A stretch of DNA of 64,000 bases from Streptomyces parvus (GTDB taxonomy: Bacteria > Actinomycetota > Actinomycetes > Streptomycetales > Streptomycetaceae), in the NCBI RefSeq assembly GCF_014648875.1, contig NZ_BMRY01000006.1, positions 310,001-374,000 of the forward strand, read 5' to 3'. The position numbers were made by a program, and so were the translations under genes. Below are positions 49,879-59,487 of the stretch, piece by piece (position 1 is the first letter of the stretch; the number at the start of each line of letters is the position of its first letter). The notes below the pieces were generated by a model. The model did no database searches. It was not told the DNA's origin and saw only the letters and a program-made list of their open reading frames with translations.

Positions 49879-51198
49879 ATGAGCGCGATCGACCAGGCGA
49901 GGAAGGCGGCCGAGGGGCTGACGTATTCCTCCGGCTTCGGCAACGAGCACAGCTCGGAGGCGGTGCCGGGGGCGCTCCCGCACGGCCGCAACTCTCCCCA
50001 GCGCGCTCCCCTCGGGCTGTACGCGGAGCAGCTGAGCGGCTCCGCGTTCACCGAGCCGCGCGCGGACAACCGCCGTTCCTGGCTCTACCGGATCCGCCCC
50101 TCGGCCGCCCACCCGGCGTTCACCCGTATCGACAACGGCGCCCTGCGGTCGGCCCCGTTCACCGAGACCGTGCCGGACCCGAACCGGCTCCGCTGGAACC
50201 CGCTGCCCGACCCCGCGCCCGGCACGGACTTCCTGGGCGGACTGTGGACGCTCGGCGGCAACGGCGACGCCGCGCAGCGCGCCGGGATGGCGATCCACCT
50301 CTACCACGCCAACTCCTCGATGACGGACCGCGTGTTCAGCGACTCCGACGGCGAGCTGCTGATCGTCCCGGAGCGCGGCGGGCTGCTGCTCCGTACCGAG
50401 CTGGGCCTGCTCCGCGCCGAACCGGGCCACGTGGCGCTGATCCCGCGCGGGGTCCGCTTCCGGGTGGAGCTGCTGGAGGAGACCGCGCGCGGTTACGTCT
50501 GCGAGAACTACGGCCGCCCGTTCGCCCTGCCCGACCTCGGCCCGATCGGCGCCAACGGCCTGGCCAACGCCCGGGATTTCCTGGCCCCCGTCGCCGCGTA
50601 CGAGGATCACGAGGGCCCGGTGGAGGTGGTCAACAAGTTCTGCGGGAACCTCTGGTCGGCGACGTACGACCACTCGCCGCTCGATGTGGTGGCCTGGCAC
50701 GGCAACCACACCCCGTACGTCTACGACCTGCGCCGGTTCAACGTGATCGGCACGATCAGCTACGACCACCCCGACCCGTCGATCTTCACTGTGCTGACCT
50801 CGCCGTCGGACACCCCGGGGCTGGCCGGGGTGGACTTCGTCGTCTTCGCCCCGCGCTGGCTGGTGGGCGAGGACACCTTCCGCCCGCCGTACTTCCACCG
50901 CAATGTGATGAGCGAGTACATGGGCCTGATCGACGGGGCGTACGACGCGAAGGCCGACGGCTTCGTCCCCGGCGGCGGCTCCCTGCACAACATGATGTCG
51001 GCGCACGGCCCGGACCGGGAGACCTTCGACCGGGCGAGCGCGGCGGAGCTGAAGCCGCAGAAGATCGACGACGGTCTGGCCTTCATGTTCGAGACCCGCT
51101 GGCCGGTCACGGCGACGGAGCAGGCGGCGTCCGCCGGTCATCTGCAGCGCGGCTACGACGACGTGTGGCAGGGTCTGAGCCGCAACTTCCGTCCGTAG
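49879..51198 (+). CDS. hmgA: Homogentisate 1,2-dioxygenase
   Basis: 439 residues. Iron ligands are in PPYFHRNVMSEYMG (His and Glu six residues apart) and SLHNMMSAHGPD (His). The N-terminal YSSGFGNEHSSEA and GALPHGRNSPQ are family hallmarks. It opens the ring of homogentisate to maleylacetoacetate in tyrosine and phenylalanine catabolism. The next pathway enzymes are not in the window. A GntR regulator follows on the same strand 59 bases later. Confidence 0.96.
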   Translation: MSAIDQARKAAEGLTYSSGFGNEHSSEAVPGALPHGRNSPQRAPLGLYAEQLSGSAFTEPRADNRRSWLYRIRPSAAHPAFTRIDNGALRSAPFTETVPDPNRLRWNPLPDPAPGTDFLGGLWTLGGNGDAAQRAGMAIHLYHANSSMTDRVFSDSDGELLIVPERGGLLLRTELGLLRAEPGHVALIPRGVRFRVELLEETARGYVCENYGRPFALPDLGPIGANGLANARDFLAPVAAYEDHEGPVEVVNKFCGNLWSATYDHSPLDVVAWHGNHTPYVYDLRRFNVIGTISYDHPDPSIFTVLTSPSDTPGLAGVDFVVFAPRWLVGEDTFRPPYFHRNVMSEYMGLIDGAYDAKADGFVPGGGSLHNMMSAHGPDRETFDRASAAELKPQKIDDGLAFMFETRWPVTATEQAASAGHLQRGYDDVWQGLSRNFRP

Positions 51199-51257
51199 CC
51201 GACGGGCGCGGGAGGCCCGCAGGAGCGGAAACGGGACGGGACGGGGACGGGGACGAC

Positions 51258-52067
51258 ATGACCGAGAGCCATGAGCGGGCCGGGGCGGACAGCGGTACGG
51301 CGGAACAGCCGCGCCATCCGCCCGCCTTCGCCCCCGACTCCCTCGTCCTGAACCGGAAGCTGCCGCTCTGGTACCAGGTCTCCCAGTCCCTGCGGGCCTC
51401 CATACTGGGCCGCCCGCAGGACGCCTCCGCCCGGCTGCCCACCGAGGAACAGCTGGCCGCGCACTACGGGGTCAGCGTGCTCACGATGCGCCAGGCGCTC
51501 AAGGAGCTGGAGACGGAGGGGCTGATCAGCCGGCACCGGCGGCGCGGCACGTTCATCGAGCCGCGCGCCCGGCGGGTCTCCCCGGTCCGGCTGCTGGGTT
51601 CGGTCGACGCGATCGTGGCCCAGCAGTCCGGCGAGGCGACGACCGTGCTCGGCCACGGCCCGGTCCCGCTCCCCGGCGATCTCGCGGAGTACTTCCCGGA
51701 CTGCGACGAGGTGACCTGCTACCGGCGGCTGCGCCGCGACGGCGAGAGCGACGAGCCCACCAACTGGGCGGAGAACGCGGTGCGCCCGGACATCGCCGCC
51801 CGGATCGACGTGGCCGACCTCGAACGCTGGCCGATGACCAAGGTCCTGCGCGATGTCGTCGGGGTCAGGATCTCCCGGATCACCGACACCGTGGAGGCCC
51901 GCCTCGCCGACCCCGTCACCGCCGAACTGCTCCAGGTCCCGCTGCTCAGCCCGATCCTGCACTACACGGGCGTGACGTACGACGAGGAGGGGCGCGTGGT
52001 GGACGTGGCCCGGATCCGCTACCGGGGCGACCGGTTCTCCTTCTCCGTGACGGTGGAGGCGCACTGA
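51258..52067 (+). CDS. GntR/HutC-type regulator with UTRA domain
   Basis: 269 residues with GGGGACGG before the ATG. Winged helix (about 30-100): LPTEEQLAAHYGVSVLTMRQALKELETEGL with the wing SRHRRRGTFIEPR. The UTRA ligand domain follows (YRRLRRDGESDEPTNWAENAVRP to VVDVARIRYRGDRFSF). Being downstream of hmgA, it may regulate tyrosine catabolism, but UTRA regulators bind many ligands. The 14-base tandem repeats at 52112 lie after it. Confidence 0.88.
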   Translation: MTESHERAGADSGTAEQPRHPPAFAPDSLVLNRKLPLWYQVSQSLRASILGRPQDASARLPTEEQLAAHYGVSVLTMRQALKELETEGLISRHRRRGTFIEPRARRVSPVRLLGSVDAIVAQQSGEATTVLGHGPVPLPGDLAEYFPDCDEVTCYRRLRRDGESDEPTNWAENAVRPDIAARIDVADLERWPMTKVLRDVVGVRISRITDTVEARLADPVTAELLQVPLLSPILHYTGVTYDEEGRVVDVARIRYRGDRFSFSVTVEAH

Positions 52068-52111
52068 CCCCGCCCCACGCGGACTCCGCCCGCCGTTACG
52101 ATGCGAAGGGC

Positions 52112-52167
52112 CACGGCCGACAGGTCACGGCCGACAGGTCACCGCGGTCAGGTCAGTGGCGGACAGG
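52112..52167 (+). repeat. Four tandem 14-base units before the ISP-like gene
   Basis: CACGGCCGACAGGT at 52112-52125 is repeated exactly at 52126-52139. CACCGCGGTCAGGT (52140-52153) and CAGTGGCGGACAGG (52154-52167) are degenerate third and fourth units. The array ends 14 bases before the GTG start. It may be a regulator array or neutral slippage. Confidence 0.7.
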
Positions 52168-52181
52168 GGAGGGACGGCTCG

Positions 52182-53480
52182 GTGGCAGCGCGCAGGACGG
52201 CGGCGGCCGGATCCGGCGGGGACACGGAGTCCTCGCCGCTGGACGCGTTCGTCTCCCTGGACGAGCTGATGCCGTGGTCCGTACGCCCGCTCCGAACCGG
52301 CCGCGCCTGGGTGAGCGGCCCCGACCCCGTGGCGCTCCGGGCCCGCTGGGAGCGGCTGGCCGGTGCCGAGGCCGCGGAGCAGGAACGGCTGTTCGCGCCC
52401 ACTCGTTCCCGTACGCCGCACACCTCGGTCGCGGCTCTGCCCGGCCAGTCGACCGGCACGGCCCGCTTCGCCCGGGAGCCCGGCCCCTGCCCCGACCCCG
52501 TACGGATCCTGCACGGCCCCTACGACGAACAGTGGCTGCTCCCCGACCACCGGCTGATCGACGCGGCCCGTCCGGAGCTGTGGCGGGTCGCCGACGGGCA
52601 GCAGCTCTTCGCCGTCGAACACAGCTCCGCCCCCGAGGACGCCGGGCCCGCCCTGTCCGTGACCGCGCTGCTGCCCGACGGGCACTCCCCCGCCGGTCGG
52701 CCCGGCCGGATCAGGCCGCTCCACCGCAGGCCCGGGGGCACGGAACCCAACCTCGCGCCGGGCCTCCTGGACCTGCTGCGGGGGCGGCTCGGCGGCAGCG
52801 GCGGCGCGGAGCCGGACGCGTTCACCCCGGAAGCGGTGCTGGCCTGGATCCTGGCCGCCGCCCGGCCCTCCGCGACCGGGCCCCGGGTCCCGTTGCCGGC
52901 CGACGGGGCGGTGTGGTCGCAGGGGGTGGCGCTCGGCCGGGAGCTGCTGCGGCTCCAGTCGCGCGGGGCCCGGGGCGGGGAGCGGCCCCGGCTGCCGGGC
53001 GGGCGCAGGCCCTATGTGCGGGCGGCGCTCCCCGCCCGTCCCACGGAGCTGTCGTACGACGCCGGGGACGAGGCGCTGATCGTCGGCGACGGGCGGATCT
53101 CGCCGGTGCCCGCTGAGGCCTGGGAGTTCGCGGTGGGCGGGGTGCGGGTGCTGGAGCTCTGGTTCGGCCGCCGGGCGGCGGCTGCGGCGGGCCGGGGGCC
53201 GGACGGCGCGGCCGCGGACGGCCTGGACGCGGTCGGGGCGCGCGGCTGGCCCCGGGAGTGGACCTCGGAGCTGCTCGAACTCATCACCGTACTCGCTCTG
53301 CTGGACGGCACGGCGGGCCCCCGGAAGGAGTTGCGGGGAGCGCTGGAGAAGGGGCCGCTGATCGGTCCCGCCGAGCTGCGGGCCGCCGGGGTGCTGCCGG
53401 TCCCGGCCTCGGCGCGGCGCCCGGCATCCGTCCTCGGCCACCAGGAGGAGGGCCCGGAGGGGCAGTTCGCCCTGCTGTAG
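52182..53480 (+). CDS. Orphan protein resembling type ISP restriction enzyme specificity domain
   Basis: 432 residues from a GTG with GAGGGACGG upstream. I recognise PYDEQWLLPDHRLIDAARPELWRV and VLELWFGRR near WTSELLELITVLALLDG as the type ISP restriction-modification (LlaBIII C-terminal) pattern used in Streptomyces annotations. The methyltransferase NPPY motif, helicase and nuclease parts are absent, as are neighbouring modification genes. So it is either a stand-alone DNA- or protein-binding relative or a mislabelled family. Function unknown. Confidence 0.68.
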   Translation: MAARRTAAAGSGGDTESSPLDAFVSLDELMPWSVRPLRTGRAWVSGPDPVALRARWERLAGAEAAEQERLFAPTRSRTPHTSVAALPGQSTGTARFAREPGPCPDPVRILHGPYDEQWLLPDHRLIDAARPELWRVADGQQLFAVEHSSAPEDAGPALSVTALLPDGHSPAGRPGRIRPLHRRPGGTEPNLAPGLLDLLRGRLGGSGGAEPDAFTPEAVLAWILAAARPSATGPRVPLPADGAVWSQGVALGRELLRLQSRGARGGERPRLPGGRRPYVRAALPARPTELSYDAGDEALIVGDGRISPVPAEAWEFAVGGVRVLELWFGRRAAAAAGRGPDGAAADGLDAVGARGWPREWTSELLELITVLALLDGTAGPRKELRGALEKGPLIGPAELRAAGVLPVPASARRPASVLGHQEEGPEGQFALL

Positions 53481-53537
53481 CGACAGGCCCTGAGGGCTCG
53501 GGGCGGCGGAGGGTGGCGAAAGCGCCGGTCAGCGGGT

Positions 53538-54746
53538 ATGCACGGGGTCATGAACACATTGCCCCTCCCCCTCGACGGCATCACGGTGGTGGCCGTCGAG
53601 CAGGCGGTCGCCGCCCCCTTCGCCACCCGGCAGCTCGCCGACCTCGGAGCCCGGGTCATCAAGGTGGAGCGCCCGGACGGCGGCGACTTCGCGCGCGGCT
53701 ACGACACGGCGGCGCGCGGCCTCGCCTCGCACTTCGTCTGGTGCAACCGGGGCAAGGAGTCCCTGGCCGTCGATCTGAAGGACCCGCGCGGCCTCGCGGT
53801 CGTCCGTGAACTCGTCGCCGGGGCCGATGTGTTCGTCCAGAATCTGGCCCAGGGGGCGGCGGCCCGGCTCGGGCTCGACGCCGCCTCGCTCTGCGCCGCG
53901 CACCCGCGGCTGGTGGCCGTCGACATCTCCGGGTACGGGGCGGAGGGGCCGTACGCGCACAAGCGGGCCTACGACATGCTCGTGCAGTGCGAGGCCGGGC
54001 TCGTCTCGGTGACGGGGACGGCGGAGCAACCGGTGAAGGCGGGCGTTCCGGCGGCCGACATCGCGGCTGCGATGTACGCGTTCTCCGGGGTGCTCGCGGC
54101 GCTGCTGCGGCGGTCGGCCACCGGGCGGGGCGGACCGGTGGAGGTCTCCATGCTGGACGCGCTGGCCGAGTGGATGGGCCACCCGCTGCACCAGGGGATG
54201 CACGGGGCCACACCCCCGCCGCGCACCGGTCTCGCGCACTCGGTGATCGCCCCGTACGACGCCTTCGCCACGGCCGACGGCGAGCAGGTGCTGCTCTCCG
54301 TGCAGAACGACCGGGAGTGGCGGCGGCTGGCGGAGCAGGTGCTGGGGCGGCCCGAGCTGGCCGAGGACCCGGACTTCGCGACGAACGCGGCGCGGACCGC
54401 GAACCGGGAGCGGACCGACGACGCGGTGGGCCGGGCGCTGGCGGGCCTGACGGGCGAGGAGGCGCTGGCCGGTCTGGAGGCGGCGGGCATCGCCTGCGCC
54501 CGGCTGAACACGGTGGCCGATGTGGCGGCGCATCCGCAGCTCGCGGCACGCGACCGGTGGCGGGAAGTGGGTTCACCGGTGGGGCCGTTGCGGGCGCTGC
54601 TGCCGCCGATCACACTGCCGGGCGGCGCGGATCCACGGATGGGTGCCGTACCGGCGCTGGGCGAGCACACCGATGCGCTGCTGCGAGCCCTGGGGATGAC
54701 GGACGAGCAGACATCGGTGCTGCGCCGGGACAGGGTGATCGCCTGA
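53538..54746 (+). CDS. CaiB/BaiF (family III) CoA transferase
   Basis: 402 residues; start at 53538 or the MNTLPLPLDGI methionine at 53550. Family blocks: APFATRQLADLGARVIKVERPDGGD, the catalytic Asp in AYDMLVQCEAGL, DISGYGAEGPYAHKRAYD and EVSMLDALAEWMG. It moves CoA between two carboxylic acids. No partner acyl-CoA enzyme is adjacent, so the substrates are unknown. Confidence 0.9.
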   Translation: MHGVMNTLPLPLDGITVVAVEQAVAAPFATRQLADLGARVIKVERPDGGDFARGYDTAARGLASHFVWCNRGKESLAVDLKDPRGLAVVRELVAGADVFVQNLAQGAAARLGLDAASLCAAHPRLVAVDISGYGAEGPYAHKRAYDMLVQCEAGLVSVTGTAEQPVKAGVPAADIAAAMYAFSGVLAALLRRSATGRGGPVEVSMLDALAEWMGHPLHQGMHGATPPPRTGLAHSVIAPYDAFATADGEQVLLSVQNDREWRRLAEQVLGRPELAEDPDFATNAARTANRERTDDAVGRALAGLTGEEALAGLEAAGIACARLNTVADVAAHPQLAARDRWREVGSPVGPLRALLPPITLPGGADPRMGAVPALGEHTDALLRALGMTDEQTSVLRRDRVIA

Positions 54747-54752
54747 CCTGGT

Positions 54753-54773
54753 CCGTCCCGAGCGGCGGGACGG
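54753..54773 (+). terminator. Hairpin after the CoA transferase gene
   Basis: CCGTCCCG-AGCGG-CGGGACGG, an eight-base-pair stem six bases after the stop codon, with no T-tract. Moderate support as terminator. Confidence 0.55.
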
Positions 54774-54815
54774 CTGGGGCGGAAGGCCCTGGGGCCGGGC
54801 GAGCCGGGCCGTGGG

Positions 54816-55079
54816 TCAGCGGCGGCTGCCGAAGAGCGAGCGCCGCAGTCGCCGCAGCGGGGCGAAGAGCGACACGCGGGCGCTCCTGCTCCGGCGGGTG
54901 TGCGCGGCGTCACGCGAGGTCAGCTCACGCATGAGCAGCGTCGCTTCGGCCGCTTCGCGCTGCGGGACGACGGGGCCGCCGAGCACCGCGAGATGGCGGT
55001 CGAGGCGCGTACTGGTCGCACCGCTCCCGCATGTGATGGCAGGCACACGCGGCCTGCTTCGCACCGTTATCTGTTCCAT
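54816..55079 (-). CDS. Small conserved Streptomyces protein
   Basis: 87 residues from MEQITVRSRPRVPAITCGSG with GGGGAG upstream. The pattern STRLDRHLAVLGGPVVPQREAAEATLLMRELTSRDA, at about residues 22-57, and the basic C-terminus PLRRLRRSLFGSRR are conserved in streptomycetes as I recall. No domain is known. The basic tail could bind nucleic acid or membrane. Upstream, 55080-55357 shows no gene. Confidence 0.75.
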   Translation of the reverse strand: MEQITVRSRPRVPAITCGSGATSTRLDRHLAVLGGPVVPQREAAEATLLMRELTSRDAAHTRRSRSARVSLFAPLRRLRRSLFGSRR

Positions 55080-55357
55080 GTCACTCCCCACCCGTACGAG
55101 GGCACCCGGTCCGGGCAGGTTAACCCTATCGCCCCGCGGTGACACCCGTGTATCCCGGCCACACGATTGCGCACACATATACGGAGGTTGACGGCCCGTT
55201 ACCGAATCCGCGCGATTCCAGGGCGACTTGGGGCAGTTCGGCAGGTTTGCCCCTTAGGTCGCCCGCTGTTCGGCCCCGAAGCGGGAGGCCTCGACCGGCG
55301 AGGACTCCCGCACGAGGCGGTCGGCGGAAGGACGCGCCCCCCGAAGGAACGCGCCTG

Positions 55358-56161
55358 TCAGAGAGCGGACTTGAAGACCGGGAGATAGCCGCCCGACTGC
55401 CCGGCGGCGGTGGGGTGGTAGGACTCGCCGATGTTGAGCCAGTTCACACTGTGCAGCCAGGAGCTGCCGGAGCAGATCTCATGCCCGGTGAAGGTCGTCC
55501 TGACGTCCCCGAAGGTGAAGCCGTGGTCCGCCGCCCGCTTGGCGGTGGCCGTGTTCAGGTGGTCGGACGCCCCGTTGATGGCGGCGCGCTCCTTCTCGCT
55601 GAGGCCGGCGATGCAGCTGCCGCCGAGCTGGTAGAAGCGGGGGTAGCCGAGGACGACGACCTGCGCGGAGGGCGCCTTGGAGCGGATGGCCGAGTACACG
55701 GAGTCGAGCCTGCCCGGGAGGGTGGAGTCGACGTAGGCGCGGGCGGTGGCGATCCGGTTGAGACAGGTGGCCTCGGACTGGAGGACACAGGTCGTCATGA
55801 CGTCGGCGAAGCCCGCGTCGTTGCCGCCGATCGAGATCGAGACGAGGTCGGTCGAGGCGTTCAGCTTCCCGAGCTGACCGCCCGTGACGTCGTTGGTCCT
55901 GGCGCCGGAGCAGGCGGCGAAGTCGAAGGACGAGGGGGAGTTGGCGGCGGCCCAGAGCGCGGGGTAGGCGCGGCTGCTGCGCTTGCAGCTGGAGCCGTCG
56001 TAGCTGCCGGCTCCGACACCGGAGGAGTAGGAGTCGCCGAGGGCGACGTAGTCGACGGCCGCGGCGGACGAGTCGGCGTTCGCGACCCCCGCACCGGTCA
56101 GGGCGAGTGCGGCGCCGAGCAGGAGAGAGGACGAGAACGCCACGAGTCTGGACATTTTCAT
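55358..56161 (-). CDS. Secreted SGNH-hydrolase lipase/esterase
   Basis: 267 residues with AAGGAGG ribosome site. A signal peptide ends near residue 29 (GVANA-DSS). The nucleophile Ser44 is in YVALGDSYSSGVGAGSY. Oxyanion residues are in SISIGGNDAGF (block III). The catalytic His lies in ESYHPTAAGQ. Six cysteines probably form three disulfides, as in Streptomyces SGNH lipases. It hydrolyses extracellular esters; chain preference is unknown. Confidence 0.93.
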   Translation of the reverse strand: MKMSRLVAFSSSLLLGAALALTGAGVANADSSAAAVDYVALGDSYSSGVGAGSYDGSSCKRSSRAYPALWAAANSPSSFDFAACSGARTNDVTGGQLGKLNASTDLVSISIGGNDAGFADVMTTCVLQSEATCLNRIATARAYVDSTLPGRLDSVYSAIRSKAPSAQVVVLGYPRFYQLGGSCIAGLSEKERAAINGASDHLNTATAKRAADHGFTFGDVRTTFTGHEICSGSSWLHSVNWLNIGESYHPTAAGQSGGYLPVFKSAL

Positions 56162-56395
56162 GGAACCTCCTTGAGCAGGGGGTATCTGCCTACTCCGTAG
56201 TAGCAGCGCCCTCGCCCGATCGGAAGTGTTCATGCCAAAAATAGGGGTGGAGTGCTTCCGTCCGCCCCCGGCGGTTCAACGGGCGCTCACCGGAGCCCCG
56301 CTGTCGCCCCGTCGGCTGCCGCCCCGTCGGTTGCCTCCGCCCGCGCCCGGCACGCGCCGGGAAACCGGGTGCGCGGGGTGCCCCCGTGCCGGATC

Positions 56396-57499
<1,104 letters not shown>

Positions 57500-57595
57500 C
57501 GCCGTGCCACGGGTTACGCCCTCCGACGCCGGGGCCACAGCTCTACGGGTTACGCGTCTACGGCTTCACGGGTCACGGGTCCACGGCTCCGGGGG

Positions 57596-57970
57596 TCAGT
57601 CCCCGTACGCGGCCCGCACCGCGTCCTCGGCCAGCGACAGGGCCTGCTGCCGGGTGAGGCCGAGCCGCTCGGCGGTCTCGGCGTACTGCTGCGCGGCGGT
57701 CGCGGCCCGCTGCTCGGCCGCTCCCCCGGCGGCCGCGACGAACGTTCCGTTGCGCCCCCGGGTCTCGATCACTCCGTCCGCCTCCAGGGCCCGGTAGGCC
57801 TTGGCGACGGTGTTGGCGGCGAGGCCCAGCTCCTCGGCGAAGCCGCGTACGGTCGGGAGCCGGTGGCCGACGGGCAGCGCACCGGAACGGGCCAGTTCGG
57901 AGATCCGGTTGCGCAGTTGCTCGTACGGGGCGATGCCGGAGTCCGGGTCGAGGACGATCTTCTCAGTCAC
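57596..57970 (-). CDS. GntR regulator of the YtrA subfamily
   Basis: 124 residues from a GTG (VTEKIVLDPDSGIAPYEQ). Winged helix with LPTVRGFAEELGLAANTVAKAYRALEADGVIETRGRNGTF over residues 43-81. A short helical C-terminal tail (AERLGLTRQQALSLAEDAV) replaces a ligand domain, as usual for YtrA. Such genes normally control adjacent ABC transporters; none is present here. Divergent from the GNAT gene. Confidence 0.86.
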   Translation of the reverse strand: MTEKIVLDPDSGIAPYEQLRNRISELARSGALPVGHRLPTVRGFAEELGLAANTVAKAYRALEADGVIETRGRNGTFVAAAGGAAEQRAATAAQQYAETAERLGLTRQQALSLAEDAVRAAYGD

Positions 57971-58040
57971 GGGCCGATTGTCCCCCACCCACGGAAAAAG
58001 GGGAGGCGTTCGGGACGCGGCTGCGCATACGGTCCACCGC

Positions 58041-58958
58041 ATGACTGTGATCGTGCGTGATTTCCGCCCGTCCGACGCGGAGGCCTGGACCCGGGCCCGC
58101 CGGGCCTCGGTCCCGTGGATGGTCGCCACCCCCGAACAGATCGTCCACGACCTGACGCACGCCCATCCGGACAAGCACTACCGGCTGCTGATCGCCGAGG
58201 AGGACGGCGAGATCATCGCCACGGCCCAGGCGGGCATCGCCCATGAGAGCCCCGAGCCGGGGCAGGGGTACTTCACCCCGCAGACGCTCCCCGGCCGCAC
58301 CAACCGGGGCGCGGGCTCACTGCTGCTGCGCACGGCCGAGGAGCACCTGGCCGGGGTCGGGGCCACGGTGCTGTACGCGTGGGTGCTGGACGACCCGGAG
58401 AGCCTGGAGTTCGCCCGTAAGCGGGGCTACGAGCCCAAGCGCTCGGCCCACTTCCAGCGGCTGGACCTCGCGGGCGGCACCCTGCCGCCGCGTCAGGAGC
58501 TCCCGCCGGGCGTCGAGCTGCGGACCGGGACGGACTTCGCCGACGATCCCCGGGCGCTGTTCGAGGCGGACGCCGAGGTGACGGCGGACGAACCGGGCGA
58601 CATCGCCGCCGAGCTGGACGACTACGAGGACTGGCTGACGAACGTCTGGCGGCACCCGGCCTTCGACCAGGGGCTCACGTCGGTGGCGCTGGTGGACGGG
58701 AAGGTGGCGGCGTTCAGCGCGGCGACCACCGACGGCGAACGCACGTATCTGAGCTCCATGACGGGCACCCTGCGGGAGTTCCGGGGGCGAGGCCTGGCGA
58801 AGCTGGCGAAGAACGACTCGCTGCACCGGGCGCGGGCGGCCGGCTACACGGACGCCTACACCTCCAACGACACCGGCAACGGCCCGATGCTCGCCGTCAA
58901 CCAGTGGTTCGGCTACCAGGTCTGCGCGACGGAGGTCCGCCATGTCCGCCCCCTCTGA
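58041..58958 (+). CDS. GNAT acetyltransferase with two GNAT domains
   Basis: 305 residues. The N-terminal GNAT module (about 1-140) has TLPGRTNRGAGSLLLRTAEEHL as acetyl-CoA loop. The second (about 155-300) has TGTLREFRGRGLAKLAKNDSLHRA, with a classical RGRGLA loop, and TSNDTGNGPMLAVNQWFGYQ. The second domain is probably the active one. Its 3' end overlaps the DUF402 gene by 17 bases, so they are co-translated. Confidence 0.88.
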   Translation: MTVIVRDFRPSDAEAWTRARRASVPWMVATPEQIVHDLTHAHPDKHYRLLIAEEDGEIIATAQAGIAHESPEPGQGYFTPQTLPGRTNRGAGSLLLRTAEEHLAGVGATVLYAWVLDDPESLEFARKRGYEPKRSAHFQRLDLAGGTLPPRQELPPGVELRTGTDFADDPRALFEADAEVTADEPGDIAAELDDYEDWLTNVWRHPAFDQGLTSVALVDGKVAAFSAATTDGERTYLSSMTGTLREFRGRGLAKLAKNDSLHRARAAGYTDAYTSNDTGNGPMLAVNQWFGYQVCATEVRHVRPL

Positions 58959-59451
58959 GCTCCGCGCGGGCGGCCCGGACGAGCTGGTCGTCGCCCTGAC
59001 CAAGGCGGGCCGCACCAAGATCCGCTATCCGGCGGAGCTGGTCCGGGACGACGGCGTCCGCGTCACCGTCCGGGCGCCGTGGGCCGCACCCGGGGTACGG
59101 GACTTCGGCTTCGCCCGGTTCGAGCCGGGCGATGTGTTCACCGAGCACTACTGGCGGGACCGGTGGTTCGCGGTGAAGGAGGTCCGCACCGGCGACGGCG
59201 GGCTCAAGGGCTGGTACTGCGACATCACCCGGCCCGCCGTGCTGGCGGACGGGGTGCTGGCGGTCGAGGACCTGGACCTGGATCTGTGGGTCTCGGCCGA
59301 CGGCTCGTGCGTACTGCGGCTGGACGAGGACGAGTTCGAGGAGAGCGGCCTGGCGGAGCGCGACCCGACGGCGGCCGGCGCGGCGGCCTCGGCCCTGGAC
59401 GAGCTGGAACGCCTGGCGAGGTCCGAGGGGCTGGCCGGTCTTCTCTCCTGA
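58942..59451 (+). CDS. DUF402 family protein
   Basis: 169 residues from MSAPSELRAGGPDELVV. The beta-rich pattern FEPGDVFTEHYWRDRWFAVKEVR, GLKGWYCDITRPAVL and AVEDLDLDLWVSADGSCVLRLDEDEFEESGL matches DUF402, a group including nucleoside di/triphosphate phosphatases and the FomD hydrolase. The residues YCDI...D.DLDLW form the metal site in that group. Substrate unknown; coupled to the GNAT gene. Confidence 0.87.
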   Translation: MSAPSELRAGGPDELVVALTKAGRTKIRYPAELVRDDGVRVTVRAPWAAPGVRDFGFARFEPGDVFTEHYWRDRWFAVKEVRTGDGGLKGWYCDITRPAVLADGVLAVEDLDLDLWVSADGSCVLRLDEDEFEESGLAERDPTAAGAAASALDELERLARSEGLAGLLS

Positions 59452-59487
59452 CCGGCCCCGCCCCGAGCACCATGTACGGCACCCGGC

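Noticed and set aside
52182..53480. Functional restriction-modification system
   Set aside because: Only a specificity-domain-like protein is present, with no methylase, helicase or nuclease motifs in it or nearby.
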